A stretch of DNA of 64,000 bases from Myroides odoratimimus (GTDB taxonomy: Bacteria; Bacteroidota; Bacteroidia; Flavobacteriales; Flavobacteriaceae), in the NCBI RefSeq assembly GCF_030326305.1, contig NZ_JACAKB010000008.1:80890-144889 (forward strand), read 5' to 3'. Shown here piece after piece: positions 54,301 through 63,906 of the stretch (position 1 is its first letter; each line of letters begins with the position of its first letter). The notes under the pieces are model-generated. The model was not told the origin of the DNA and did no database searches. It worked only from the letters and a program-made list of their open reading frames with translations. A program made the position numbers and the translations under genes.

Positions 54301-55773
54301 TTAATTATTTATAATGGGCAAGGTAACAATAAATGTGGTGCCAAGACCCTCTTCAGTTTCGAAGATTATTGTACCGTTGTAATTTGTAATTATATTTTTG
54401 ATAATACCTAAACCTAATCCCATCCCGCTTGTTTTGGTAGTGAATTTAGGTTGGAATATCTTGTTTAGATCTTCTTGTTTTATACCGGTTCCATTATCTG
54501 CTACTTTGATAATAGCGCTTTCAGTTGTTCTTGAAATACTTACTTTTATCTGTGGATTATTTTGCTCAGATGGAATAGCTTGTATTGCATTTTTGACTAA
54601 GTTAGTAATAATTCTGATTAGTTGTGTTCTATCTATTTTAGATATAATCTCTGGATCTGAACTTTCAAACGATATATAGTCTTCATTAAAGATGTCAAGT
54701 GTTAATCTTACAGTGTTGACAATATCAAGTGTCTCGTCCTGTTGTGCTGGCATTGCTGCAAAACTTGAGAACGCAGTAGCTACTGAGGTCATGGTATCTA
54801 TCTGTTGTATTAATACTTGAGAGAAGTCCTTTAGCTTTGTTTTGATATCTGGATCATTAGGATCAAATCTTCTTTCGAAGCTCTGGACAGTCAGGCGCAT
54901 TGGGGTAAGAGGGTTTTTTATTTCATGAGCTACTTGCTTAGCCATCTCTCTCCAGGCTTGTTCTCTTTCTGTTTGAGCTAGTTTTTCGTAGGAATCATCG
55001 AGTTTCTCTACCATGTCATTATAGGCAGTGATAAGTGCGGAAATCTCTTTACTGGTGTTGCTAGAATCGATTTTTTCGTTTTTTTGTCCAAACTTGGTAC
55101 TGGTGATTTTGACACTGATGTTGTTTAGACTTTGAGTGATATAGTTTGACAAGAAGTAAGAGATGGCAATAGACATAATAAGCATAATGATATACACTTG
55201 TCCGAACTTAATCATAAAGTTCTGGATCTCATTTTCATAAAACTCTGTTTTTTCCTCATATGGTATTTTAAGTATACCAAGAGGTTTGTATTTTAAATCC
55301 TTTAAAAAGCTGTATGCTATACGTATGCGGTTGCTATCGACCGTTTTTATATCTACAAAGCGTTTGTTAGGAGAGGATTGTATTGTCTTTAAGACTAAGG
55401 GAGAGATATTTTTAGAGATGCTGTCTACAGAAAAGGTACCTCTTGAGGTGATCAAGAGGCGTCCTTGTAAATCGTGTATATTGATTTCTGTATTGTGTAT
55501 GGCTGCTAGCTCATGTATTTTGTCTCTAAAGATGCGCGGAATATTCTCTGTTGTTAAAGGATATTCTGAGGTCGTTAAGATGTAGTTTATATTCTCATTG
55601 ATAGAGTTTTCCGTTCTCTCTAGTCTATATTGATGATACGTACGTGCTTCTTCTCTAAATTGATACACTGATACAGCAGATATCAATACAGATGAGATAA
55701 TACTCAAAAATATAAGTGAGAAAAATATTCTATTTCTCAGAGAAAAGTTCTTTAATATAAAGTCATCTTTCAT
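54301..55773 (-). CDS. Membrane-bound sensor histidine kinase
   Basis: The 490-aa protein has one membrane helix at residues 15-38, an extracytoplasmic domain of about 150 residues, a second helix (IIMLIMSIAISYFL), a HAMP-like linker, and a cytoplasmic kinase. The phosphoacceptor histidine is in AHEIKNPLTPMRLT, as in the NtrY branch, and the ATP-binding domain shows NLVKNAIQAIP, DNGTGIKQED and GMGLGLGIIK. No response regulator lies next to it. Its start overlaps the hemJ stop by one base, so it belongs to the hem operon. Confidence 0.9.
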   Translation of the reverse strand: MKDDFILKNFSLRNRIFFSLIFLSIISSVLISAVSVYQFREEARTYHQYRLERTENSINENINYILTTSEYPLTTENIPRIFRDKIHELAAIHNTEINIHDLQGRLLITSRGTFSVDSISKNISPLVLKTIQSSPNKRFVDIKTVDSNRIRIAYSFLKDLKYKPLGILKIPYEEKTEFYENEIQNFMIKFGQVYIIMLIMSIAISYFLSNYITQSLNNISVKITSTKFGQKNEKIDSSNTSKEISALITAYNDMVEKLDDSYEKLAQTEREQAWREMAKQVAHEIKNPLTPMRLTVQSFERRFDPNDPDIKTKLKDFSQVLIQQIDTMTSVATAFSSFAAMPAQQDETLDIVNTVRLTLDIFNEDYISFESSDPEIISKIDRTQLIRIITNLVKNAIQAIPSEQNNPQIKVSISRTTESAIIKVADNGTGIKQEDLNKIFQPKFTTKTSGMGLGLGIIKNIITNYNGTIIFETEEGLGTTFIVTLPIINN

Positions 55774-56312
55774 TATTTTCTGCTATCGCGAATTCGTTTG
55801 TATAGGCGTATTCCTAGCATTAATAGTATTGATAAACCTACTAGTCCTACAACTCCAAATATCCAATTAAAAGTACTTTTTAAAATTACTAAAAATACTA
55901 CAGAAAATAAAATCAAGGTTGCTCCTTCGTTCCAAATCCTAAAAAAAGAAGATGTTTTAGTCATCGTTCTATTGTTGATTTGTTTTACGAACTGATGACA
56001 TTTTAGATGATAAGCAATTAATGCTACTACAAATAATAGTTTTACATGCATCCAGGGTTGGCTTAACCAAGCCGGTATTACTATCAGCATCCATATCCCA
56101 AAAACTGTTGCTAATACTGCTGCAGGCCATGTGATGATATTCCACAAGCGATTAGTCATAATCGTGTATTGATCTCTTAGGATGTTGGATTGTACTTCAG
56201 GCATATCCTTTGTCTCAGCGTAATAGACAAATAGACGTACAATATAAAATAGTCCTGCAAACCAGCATACGATAAAAATTATATGTAAGGCTTTTAGATA
56301 TAGGTACAACAT
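55773..56312 (-). CDS. hemJ: HemJ-like protoporphyrinogen IX oxidase (CopD family)
   Basis: The 179-aa inner-membrane protein has four or five helices. It starts with YLYLKALHIIFIVCWFAGLFY (His10 is a conserved HemJ position) and has the second family segment LWNIITWPAAVLATVFGIWM and PWMHVKLLFVVALIAYHL with further histidines. HemJ oxidises protoporphyrinogen IX to protoporphyrin IX, the substrate of the ferrochelatase encoded directly upstream (4 nt gap). That context favours HemJ over a generic CopD protein. Confidence 0.88.
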   Translation of the reverse strand: MLYLYLKALHIIFIVCWFAGLFYIVRLFVYYAETKDMPEVQSNILRDQYTIMTNRLWNIITWPAAVLATVFGIWMLIVIPAWLSQPWMHVKLLFVVALIAYHLKCHQFVKQINNRTMTKTSSFFRIWNEGATLILFSVVFLVILKSTFNWIFGVVGLVGLSILLMLGIRLYKRIRDSRK

Positions 56313-56316
56313 AATG

Positions 56317-57333
56317 TTATTTGTTTTGCCATTCTTTTATCCAAGTAACCATTGCATCGATCCACATGTCATCATCATTCATACAAGGGATTGTTCTGAA
56401 CTCTTCTCCTCCGTGTTTTAAGAACTCATCATGTGCTTCCATTCCTATTTCTTCTAACGTTTCAAGACAGTCAGCTACAAAGGCAGGAGTAACTACAGCT
56501 AGTTTCTTAATACCTTTTTCAGCTAGTCCATTTACAGTTGCATCTGTTGGGGGCTGTAGCCATTTGTCCATTCCTAATCTAGATTGGAATGAATTAGTGT
56601 ATTTGTCAGCAGGGATGTTTAACTTCTCTACTACTTGTCTTGTTGTTTCTAAACATTGATGTCTATAGCAGAATTCATGTGCTTTAGAAGCTGTTTGACA
56701 ACATGACCCATCTATAGTACAATGTCCCTTTGTTACATCTGACTTACGGATATGTCTTTCTGGTACTCCGTGATATGAGAATATTATATGATCATAATCA
56801 AAGCCTTCTAAATGACCTTGTATAGTGTGAGCTAATGCATCCACATACTCTTTCTTATTATAAAAAGCAGGTAAGCTGGTGATGTTCATTTGCGGAAAGT
56901 ATTTTTGTCTTACTTCCTCTGCTAATACAGTTATCGTTTCTGTTGTAGCCATTGCAAATTGTGGATATAAAGGAATCATAAGTACATCCTCTATTCCTTT
57001 GTCTTTTAGTTCTTGTAAGCCTGTTTTGATAGATGGTTCTCCATATCTCATGGCTAGTGCTACTGGTATGTCCACTTTTGCTTGTACTTTCTTTTGTTGT
57101 CTTTCAGAAATTACGATTAGTGGAGAACCTTCTTCCCACCAGATTTTAGAATAAGCTTCTGCCGATTTCTTAGGTCTAGTATTCAGTATGATTCCTTTAA
57201 CTAATAAACTTCTTAGGATGTATGGCATGTCTATTACTCTTTCATCCATTAAGAATTCTCCTAAATAAGGTTTTACGTCTTTTGCTGTAGGGCTTTTAGG
57301 TGAGCCTAGGTTAACTAATAATATACCTTGCAT
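56317..57333 (-). CDS. hemH: Ferrochelatase
   Basis: The 338-aa enzyme inserts ferrous iron into protoporphyrin IX, the last step of haem synthesis. It starts with GILLVNLGSPKSPTAKDVKPYL, has the metal-binding histidine in HIIFSYHGVPERHI and the glutamate in CLETLEEIGMEA. The cysteine-rich stretch CTIDGSCCQTASKAHEFCYRHQC resembles the coordinating loop of some ferrochelatases, although a [2Fe-2S] cluster is not proven. It is 4 nt after the AraC regulator stop and before hemJ. Confidence 0.95.
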   Translation of the reverse strand: MQGILLVNLGSPKSPTAKDVKPYLGEFLMDERVIDMPYILRSLLVKGIILNTRPKKSAEAYSKIWWEEGSPLIVISERQQKKVQAKVDIPVALAMRYGEPSIKTGLQELKDKGIEDVLMIPLYPQFAMATTETITVLAEEVRQKYFPQMNITSLPAFYNKKEYVDALAHTIQGHLEGFDYDHIIFSYHGVPERHIRKSDVTKGHCTIDGSCCQTASKAHEFCYRHQCLETTRQVVEKLNIPADKYTNSFQSRLGMDKWLQPPTDATVNGLAEKGIKKLAVVTPAFVADCLETLEEIGMEAHDEFLKHGGEEFRTIPCMNDDDMWIDAMVTWIKEWQNK

Positions 57334-57337
57334 GTTG

Positions 57338-58210
57338 TTAATTATTTGTGTTGAGAGACATTAAGTATTTTTTCGGTGTAGTGCCAAACTTCTTTTTAAA
57401 GGCAGCAATAAAATGACTAGCAGAACTATAACCGATCTTTAGTCCTACTTCATTTACATTATAACTACCATTATCTAAGAGCTTGCGTGCGTATTCCATC
57501 TTATAGTCAAATAAGAAGCTGAATACAGAATCACCGTAAATCTGCTTAAAGCCCATTTTTAGTTTTTTAATGTTAATACCTACTGAGTCTGCTAGCTCTT
57601 GAAGTGTTGGTGGTTCTGCCATTTTACTGATTATGATGTCTTTTGCTTTTTTGATTTTAACGACATCATCTTCATCAGATAAGAATGGACAGTTCTCTAT
57701 ATTTTGATCTTCATTTTGATTAAATAGTAAACTAAGTAATTCGTAAGTCTTGCCTGTGTAATATAACTTCTTGATAGTCGGATTCATATAGAAGTTAAAC
57801 AACTGATTTAGGACTATAGCCATAGAAGGAGTGATTTCTTCTTCAGAGTAATACTTTTTATCTCTATTCTCGCCAGTTAAGAAACCGATGAACTCTGCTT
57901 CAGTTGAAAATAAGGCGTGAAATTTCTTAATAGAGATTAAAATGCTAATTACCCAAGTGTTTGGTGTTATCTCTAAGTGAACAGGAAGTTGTTTTTGAGG
58001 ATTGTAAAGAATCAGGAATTTTTCTTCATTAAGAGGAAGAGAGTACGCTCCTTGATTGAATACAAATTTAGCAGATCCTTTTAATCCAAAGTAAAATTGG
58101 ATAACACCAGTTCCCATTTCTCGTTGAAAAGTAATATTCTCTGTCAGGTTGTTTTCGAACCTTAACATCGAAAAATTATCATCAATTATTATTTCTTCCG
58201 TAGGACTCAT
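57338..58210 (-). CDS. AraC-family transcriptional regulator
   Basis: In this 290-aa protein residues 1-165 form a cupin-like sensing region (VIQFYFGLKGSAKF, FLILYNPQKQLPVHLEITP) and residues 190-288 a double helix-turn-helix domain (PPTLQELADSVGINIKKLKMGFKQ and VNEVGLKIGYSSASHFIAAFKKKF). It heads the hemH-hemJ operon, divergent from hemA, so control of haem synthesis, perhaps by haem or iron state, is likely but inferred. The ligand is unknown. Confidence 0.9.
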   Translation of the reverse strand: MSPTEEIIIDDNFSMLRFENNLTENITFQREMGTGVIQFYFGLKGSAKFVFNQGAYSLPLNEEKFLILYNPQKQLPVHLEITPNTWVISILISIKKFHALFSTEAEFIGFLTGENRDKKYYSEEEITPSMAIVLNQLFNFYMNPTIKKLYYTGKTYELLSLLFNQNEDQNIENCPFLSDEDDVVKIKKAKDIIISKMAEPPTLQELADSVGINIKKLKMGFKQIYGDSVFSFLFDYKMEYARKLLDNGSYNVNEVGLKIGYSSASHFIAAFKKKFGTTPKKYLMSLNTNN

Positions 58211-58442
58211 AGCGATACTTTTTAAACTTAAGTTAGAAACTTATTTAGTTACTTTTTATTTAGAATGATTCTATATAGAGTGTCTTTTAACCCTTGTCGT
58301 TGTTACAAATGTACTGTATTATAATGAAATGCAATGCTTTTTTTTTGAGAAATCCCTTAGCGATATAAATAGTCCTTCTAGCGTTACTTTTGTCGATTCT
58401 TTAATATTAAATTTGTTTACTTTTTTGAATTAACTCTGTGGT

Positions 58443-59693
58443 ATGGACAAAATAGATAAGACTAAGCCTGCGACTTTTTATGCAGTAGGATTAAGTTATA
58501 AGAAAGCGGACGCTGAAATGCGCGGTAAGTTTAGTCTAAGTGATGAGGCCAAAGACAATTTATTAACTCAAGCTAAAAATGAAGGAATCGAGAGTTTAAT
58601 CGTGATTTCTACATGTAATAGAACGGAGATATTTGGTTTCGCACAACACCCTTTCGAACTGATTAAATTATTATGTGATAACAGTAATGGTACGGTGGAT
58701 GACTTCCGCAACGTAGCTTATGTATATAAGACTAAGGAGGCGATAGAACACTTATTCCGCGTTGGAACAGGATTAGATAGTCAGATATTAGGTGATTTTG
58801 AAATTATCAGTCAGATTAAAAATGCTTTTTACTTAGCGAAGGAGAAAGAACTGACAACGAACTACTTCGAGAGATTAGTTAATGCTGTTATCCAAGCAAG
58901 TAAACGTATTAAGAATGAGACTGAGCTTAGCTCTGGAGCTACTTCTGTATCATTTGCTTCTGTACAATATATTATGGATCATGTAGAAGATATCTCTAAT
59001 AAGAATATCTTGTTATTCGGAACGGGTAAAATCGGTAGAAATACATGCGAGAATTTAGTGAAGCATACAAAGAATGATCATATCACACTTATTAATAGAA
59101 CAAAAGAGAAGGCGCTAGAAGTAGCAGGTAAATTTAACCTTATCGTAAAGGATTATGCAGATTTACAAGCTGAAATACGCAAATCAGATGTGCTTATCGT
59201 AGCGACTGGTGCACAGAAGCCTACAGTAGATAAGGCGTTACTTAACTTGACAAAACCTCTTGTTATTTTAGATTTGTCTATTCCTAAGAACGTGAGTGAT
59301 GATGTGACTGAGATAGAAGGAGTAGAGTTAATACACCTTGATTATTTATCTCAAATGACAGATAAGACTATCGAGAGAAGAAGAGAGTTCATTCCACAAG
59401 CAGAAGAAATTATAGAAGAGATCATGTCTGAGTTTATCGCTTGGACGAAGATGAGAAAATTCGCACCTACTATACATGCTCTTAAATCTAAGCTAGAGCA
59501 GATAAAAGATGGGGAATTAGATTATCATAAAAAGAAATATGATAACTTTGATTCTGAGCAAGCTGAACTAATCAGTATGCGCATCATACAGAAGATCACT
59601 ACGCACTTTGCAAACCATCTTCGTCATGAAGATACAGTAGTGGATCAGAGTATAGAATGGATAGAAAAAGTGTTTCATATAGAATCAAATTAA
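58443..59693 (+). CDS. hemA: Glutamyl-tRNA reductase
   Basis: The 416-aa enzyme reduces glutamyl-tRNA to glutamate-1-semialdehyde, the committed step of C5 haem synthesis. The catalytic cysteine is in VISTCNRTEIFG, the second N-terminal segment is LFRVGTGLDSQILGDFEI, and the NADPH-binding domain has LLFGTGKIGRNTCENL. The C-terminal dimerisation helix is present. A TACTTTTG box lies at 58385-58392, about 50 nt before the ATG, without a matching -33. It heads the plus-strand hem operon. Confidence 0.96.
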   Translation: MDKIDKTKPATFYAVGLSYKKADAEMRGKFSLSDEAKDNLLTQAKNEGIESLIVISTCNRTEIFGFAQHPFELIKLLCDNSNGTVDDFRNVAYVYKTKEAIEHLFRVGTGLDSQILGDFEIISQIKNAFYLAKEKELTTNYFERLVNAVIQASKRIKNETELSSGATSVSFASVQYIMDHVEDISNKNILLFGTGKIGRNTCENLVKHTKNDHITLINRTKEKALEVAGKFNLIVKDYADLQAEIRKSDVLIVATGAQKPTVDKALLNLTKPLVILDLSIPKNVSDDVTEIEGVELIHLDYLSQMTDKTIERRREFIPQAEEIIEEIMSEFIAWTKMRKFAPTIHALKSKLEQIKDGELDYHKKKYDNFDSEQAELISMRIIQKITTHFANHLRHEDTVVDQSIEWIEKVFHIESN

Positions 59694-59694
59694 A

Positions 59695-60624
59695 ATGGGT
59701 AGAATTATTCGTATAGGTACACGTGATAGTGAACTAGCAATGTGGCAAGCAAAAACAGTTGAACAATCTCTTCAGAAATTGGGGTACAAAACAGAGTTAG
59801 TACCTGTTAAGTCTACAGGAGATCTAGTGTTAGACAAGCCACTATATGAGATGGGAATCACAGGAATCTTTACTAAGACTCTAGATGTGGCAATGATAAA
59901 AAAAGAGGTGGATATCGCAGTACATTCTATGAAAGATGTACCAACAGCTCTACCACAGGGAATCGTACAGGGAGCAGTACTTAAACGTGCTAATACTGTA
60001 GACATCTTATTACATAAAGGAGATACATCTTTTATGTCAGAAGAGGTTGAGGCAGTAGTAGCTACAGGAAGTTTAAGACGTAAAGCTCAATGGTTAAACC
60101 GTTTCCCAAAACATACAACAGTTGACCTACGTGGAAATGTAAATACTCGTATGGAGAAACTGCAAAACAGCGACTGGAATGGAGCAATCTTCGCTTCAGC
60201 TGGATTAGATCGTATTAAAAAGAAACCATCGAACTTCATTAATCTTGACTGGATGATACCTGCACCTGCACAGGGAGCTATGGTAGTAGTCGTAAATGCA
60301 GATGATAATCATGCTTTAGACGCAGTAGCTCAGTTAAATGATTATGAAACAGAGATGACTACTTATATAGAAAGACAGTTTTTAAGAACGTTAGAAGGTG
60401 GATGTACAGCTCCTATCGGTGCTTTAGCTACTTATAATGATCACGATGACACGATTAATTTTAAAGGGGTACTATTCTCTTTAGATGGCCAACAGAAGTT
60501 CGAAGTGAACAAAGTAGTGGATATCGCAGAGTGGAAGAAGCTTGGATTCTTTGCAGCTAAAGAAATTCTTGAGAATGGTGGTAGTGAATTAATGGAAACA
60601 CTACGTCAACAATTAAAAAAATAA
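59695..60624 (+). CDS. hemC: Hydroxymethylbilane synthase (porphobilinogen deaminase)
   Basis: The 309-aa enzyme polymerises four porphobilinogens to hydroxymethylbilane. It has RIIRIGTRDSELAMWQA, the catalytic-acid segment VHSMKDVPT, the arginine-rich ATGSLRRKAQ, and the dipyrromethane-attachment cysteine in LEGGCTAPIGA. Spacing of 1 nt to hemA and 1 nt to hemD supports tight co-transcription. Confidence 0.96.
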   Translation: MGRIIRIGTRDSELAMWQAKTVEQSLQKLGYKTELVPVKSTGDLVLDKPLYEMGITGIFTKTLDVAMIKKEVDIAVHSMKDVPTALPQGIVQGAVLKRANTVDILLHKGDTSFMSEEVEAVVATGSLRRKAQWLNRFPKHTTVDLRGNVNTRMEKLQNSDWNGAIFASAGLDRIKKKPSNFINLDWMIPAPAQGAMVVVVNADDNHALDAVAQLNDYETEMTTYIERQFLRTLEGGCTAPIGALATYNDHDDTINFKGVLFSLDGQQKFEVNKVVDIAEWKKLGFFAAKEILENGGSELMETLRQQLKK

Positions 60625-60625
60625 A

Positions 60626-61291
60626 ATGTCTTTTAATCCAACTATTTTATCTACACGTAAGATTAAAGCGAGTGTATTAGAAGCTATAGCTTTAGGGAAG
60701 GTGCATTTAGTAGAACAAGATTATATCTTGACAGAACACTTGGTATTCGACTTGGATGCTGTACATGATTATGTATTGTTTACGAGTCAGAATGCGGTGA
60801 AGAGTGTGATTAGTCAAGGGTATAGAGAAGTTCTGAATAAGAAACCAGCGCTATGTGTAGGGATAAAAACAAAAGAATTGTTGGAGGAGAACGGTTGGGA
60901 AGTTAAGGCTTGGGCACATTATGCAAAGGAATTAGCTCCTATCATTGTTCAAGACTATAAAGATAGAAATATAACATTCTTTAGTGGAAGTATCAGAAGA
61001 GATCTGTTGCCAGATGCTTTTAGAACAAATGGTGTAGTCTTTAATGAGTTTACAGTATATCAGACTGTGCTTAATCCTGTAAAGAATGAATACAAAGTAG
61101 ATGGATTGTGCTTTTACAGTCCTTCAGCGATAGAGAGTTATCTTCAGCAGAATAGCATTACGACAGAAGTGTGCTTCTGCATAGGAGATACTACAGCAGA
61201 ACCATTAAAAGGAGTTACACAGAATATTGTAATAGCGAAGCAACCTACAGTGGAGGCTACATTACAAGCTTGTGTGGATTATTATAAATAG
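60626..61291 (+). CDS. hemD: Uroporphyrinogen-III synthase
   Basis: This 221-aa enzyme closes hydroxymethylbilane to uroporphyrinogen III. The family diverges strongly. Visible features are ILSTRKIKASVLEAI, VLFTSQNAVKSVISQ, ITFFSGSIRRDLLPDAF, LCFYSPSAIESYLQ and CFCIGDTTAEPLKG, with the serine/threonine-rich pattern of both lobes. The place between hemC and hemE is decisive. Confidence 0.92.
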   Translation: MSFNPTILSTRKIKASVLEAIALGKVHLVEQDYILTEHLVFDLDAVHDYVLFTSQNAVKSVISQGYREVLNKKPALCVGIKTKELLEENGWEVKAWAHYAKELAPIIVQDYKDRNITFFSGSIRRDLLPDAFRTNGVVFNEFTVYQTVLNPVKNEYKVDGLCFYSPSAIESYLQQNSITTEVCFCIGDTTAEPLKGVTQNIVIAKQPTVEATLQACVDYYK

Positions 61292-61328
61292 AGTCAGCTA
61301 AAAATTGACGTATTAAAATCGAATAGAA

Positions 61329-62357
61329 ATGATTAAAAATGATTTATTCTTAAGAGCGTTAAAAGGTGAAACAGTAGAGAGACCACCTGTATGGATGATG
61401 CGTCAAGCAGGTAGATACTTACCAGAGTTTCGCGAATTAAGAGATAAGTATGATTTTTTTACACGTTGTAGAATGCCAGAAATCGCAGCTGAGATTACAG
61501 TACAACCGATTCGTATTGTAAAACCAGATGCTGCTATTTTATTCTCAGATATTTTAGTCGTACCGCAAGCTATGAACATTGATGTAGAGATGAGACCTGG
61601 AGTAGGGCCATGGGTACCTAATCCTATCCGTTCTGCTAAAGATGTAGAGCAAGTTATCGTACCTAATATCGAAGAGACATTAGGATACGTAATGGATGCT
61701 ATTAAAGTAACGAAAGAGATGTTAAACGATGAGGTACCATTGATTGGATTCGCTGGTTCACCTTGGACTATCTTTTGTTATGCAGTAGAAGGAAAAGGTT
61801 CTAAGAGCTTTGACTTAGCGAAAGGAATGTGCTTTTCTGATCCTGTAGCAGCACATACGTTATTACAAAAGATTACAGATACAACTATTTTGTACCTTAA
61901 AGAAAAGGTAAAAGCAGGTGTAAATGCTGTACAAATATTCGACTCATGGGGAGGAATGTTATCTCCAGTAGATTACCAAGAGTTCTCATGGCAGTATATT
62001 AACCAAATAGTAGAAGCATTAGCGGATATCACTCCAGTTATCGTATTTGGAAAAGGATGTTGGTTTGCATTACCTGAGATGGCGAAGTCAAAAGCGTCTG
62101 CATTAGGAGTAGACTGGACTTGTAGCCCACAGAACGCTCGTCTATTCACAGGAGGAGATATCACATTACAAGGTAACTTTGACCCAAGCCGTCTAATGTC
62201 ACCAATCCCTACTATTAAGAAGATGGTACACGAGATGATCGATGCTTTCGGTAAAGATAAATATATAGTGAACCTAGGTCACGGTATCTTACCTCATATC
62301 CCAGTAGATCATGCAAAAGCATTTATCGAAGCGGTAAAAGAATACGAACACAAGTAA
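61329..62357 (+). CDS. hemE: Uroporphyrinogen decarboxylase
   Basis: The 342-aa enzyme removes four carboxyl groups from uroporphyrinogen III to give coproporphyrinogen III. The signature [20 protein letters not shown] lies near the N-terminus, with [25 protein letters not shown] and [19 protein letters not shown] at the end. It is 37 nt after hemD and ends before a weak terminator. Confidence 0.96.
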   Translation: MIKNDLFLRALKGETVERPPVWMMRQAGRYLPEFRELRDKYDFFTRCRMPEIAAEITVQPIRIVKPDAAILFSDILVVPQAMNIDVEMRPGVGPWVPNPIRSAKDVEQVIVPNIEETLGYVMDAIKVTKEMLNDEVPLIGFAGSPWTIFCYAVEGKGSKSFDLAKGMCFSDPVAAHTLLQKITDTTILYLKEKVKAGVNAVQIFDSWGGMLSPVDYQEFSWQYINQIVEALADITPVIVFGKGCWFALPEMAKSKASALGVDWTCSPQNARLFTGGDITLQGNFDPSRLMSPIPTIKKMVHEMIDAFGKDKYIVNLGHGILPHIPVDHAKAFIEAVKEYEHK

Positions 62358-62368
62358 AATATTGACAG

Positions 62369-62401
62369 AAAAGCCTGCCGAAGTATGACGTAGGCTTTTT
62401 T
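62369..62401 (+). terminator. Possible terminator after hemE
   Basis: A short stem AAAAGCCT / AGGCTTTT with a long loop is followed by T's. It lies between hemE and the next gene, so read-through would be needed for hemF from the same promoter. Confidence 0.6.
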
Positions 62402-62423
62402 GTTTTACTATATCATTTGACCT

Positions 62424-62783
62424 ATGTTAAACAAAGGAACAAAAAGTGAAGAAGAAAGACGTATAGAGTCTATTGTTCAGAAGTTGTCTTCTATTGGGTT
62501 TACACCAGAGGACAAGAAATTTATAGAAGATCTAGACGTAGAGCTTCAAAAGATAGGCTTGAGTTATGAACAACTGTTGATAACAGAAGGTAAGGACTTA
62601 GCCTTGCACTTACATAAATTCAACTTCCCTTGGGACAAGATGGAAGAGTTTACAGATCTATTAGTGAAGTGGTCTTCTCAAGAGCCTTCATTAAAAGCAA
62701 AAGCAAAGGCTGTCTATCAATATATCCAAGATGAGAGCAAAGCATTCTCATTTAATATTATGACTAAGATTAGTCGCCTTTAA
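62424..62783 (+). CDS. Helical protein of unknown function in the hem cluster
   Basis: I do not recognise this 119-aa soluble, mostly helical protein (RRIESIVQKLSSIGF, FIEDLDVELQKIGLSYEQL, then a short Trp-rich part with FPWDKMEEFTDLLVKW). It has no signal peptide and no known motif. It lies between hemE and hemF on the same strand, which may mean only shared expression. Confidence 0.7.
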   Translation: MLNKGTKSEEERRIESIVQKLSSIGFTPEDKKFIEDLDVELQKIGLSYEQLLITEGKDLALHLHKFNFPWDKMEEFTDLLVKWSSQEPSLKAKAKAVYQYIQDESKAFSFNIMTKISRL

Positions 62784-62966
62784 GAGATTACTTTTTACAG
62801 CAGAAACAGGTTGAGGAGTCATACACACTGTGATAGTGATATGTAGGACTAGAGGAGTCTGCTTACTATTGTTTATTTAAAGATAAGGTGGAGAGGTGCA
62901 ATATAATGTATTGGCTAAACTACAGAACAATAGTTTTTTAATGATAAGTATCCTGACAGAGAGAGG

Positions 62967-63003
62967 ATATGTACTATTTATAATATGTACTATTTATAAT
63001 ATG
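62967..63003 (+). repeat. 16-bp tandem repeat at the hemF start
   Basis: The unit ATATGTACTATTTATA occurs twice in full and then in part (ATATG), so the ATG of hemF lies in the third, partial copy. Each copy contains an ATG at the same place. Confidence 0.8.
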
Positions 63004-63906
63004 AAAGAACAATTTTATCAATATATACAACAGCTTCAAGATACCATTACAAAAGGACTTGAAGATATAGATGGAAAAGCAAAATTCCAAGAAGACCTTT
63101 GGGAACGTCCTGAGGGCGGTGGAGGTCGCACACGTGTAATCGAGAATGGAGCAGTATTCGAAAAAGGAGGAGTGAATATCTCTGCCGTACACGGACCGTT
63201 ACCAGTAGCGATGCAAAAGTACTTTAATGTAGGAGATGTAGATTTTTTCGCTTGTGGATTATCGTTAGTAATTCACCCAAAGAGTCCTATGGTACCTACA
63301 GTACATGCCAACTGGCGTTATTTCGAAATGTATGACAAAGATGGTACAGTAGTGCGTTCTTGGTTTGGTGGAGGACAAGACCTAACACCATACTACTTAT
63401 TCGATGAGGATGCTACGCATTTTCATACTGTATGTAAGACAGCTTGTGATAAGCATAATCCAGCGTTTTATCCATTGTATAAGAAGCAATGTGATGAATA
63501 TTTCTGGAATGCACATAGAGAAGAGGCACGTGGTATTGGAGGATTATTCTTTGATCGCTTAGAAGCAACAGAAGAAATGTCTATGCAACAGTGGTATGAC
63601 TTCGTAACCGAAGTAGGAGATAGCTTCTTAGAAGCTTATGCACCTATCGTAGAACGTCGTATGGATACACCTTATAGTGATGAACACCGTACATGGCAAG
63701 AAATTAGAAGAGGTAGATATGTAGAGTTTAACCTTGTTCATGATAAAGGAACTCTATTTGGATTAAAAACCAATGGACGTATCGAATCTATCCTAATGAG
63801 TCTACCACCGCATGTGCAATGGGTATATGACCACCATCCAGAAGAAAACAGTTGGGAAGAAAAGCTGTTGAAGGTATTAGCTAATCCTGTTGATTGGGTT
63901 AAATAG
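63001..63906 (+). CDS. hemF: Oxygen-dependent coproporphyrinogen III oxidase
   Basis: The 301-aa enzyme converts coproporphyrinogen III to protoporphyrinogen IX using oxygen. Family segments are GGGGRTRVIENGAVFEKGGVN, VHANWRYFEMYD, WFGGGQDLTPYYL, GIGGLFFDRLE and the end FGLKTNGRIESILMSLPPHVQW. The start at 63001 (MKEQFYQYIQQLQD) gives the usual length. An upstream in-frame start at 62896 would add 35 residues encoded partly by the tandem repeat and is rejected. HemF together with HemJ indicates an aerobic haem pathway. Confidence 0.95.
   Translation: MKEQFYQYIQQLQDTITKGLEDIDGKAKFQEDLWERPEGGGGRTRVIENGAVFEKGGVNISAVHGPLPVAMQKYFNVGDVDFFACGLSLVIHPKSPMVPTVHANWRYFEMYDKDGTVVRSWFGGGQDLTPYYLFDEDATHFHTVCKTACDKHNPAFYPLYKKQCDEYFWNAHREEARGIGGLFFDRLEATEEMSMQQWYDFVTEVGDSFLEAYAPIVERRMDTPYSDEHRTWQEIRRGRYVEFNLVHDKGTLFGLKTNGRIESILMSLPPHVQWVYDHHPEENSWEEKLLKVLANPVDWVK

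Noticed and set aside
62896-63000. Upstream start for hemF
   Set aside because: The added 35 residues come partly from a tandem repeat and do not match the family; 63001 gives the usual length.
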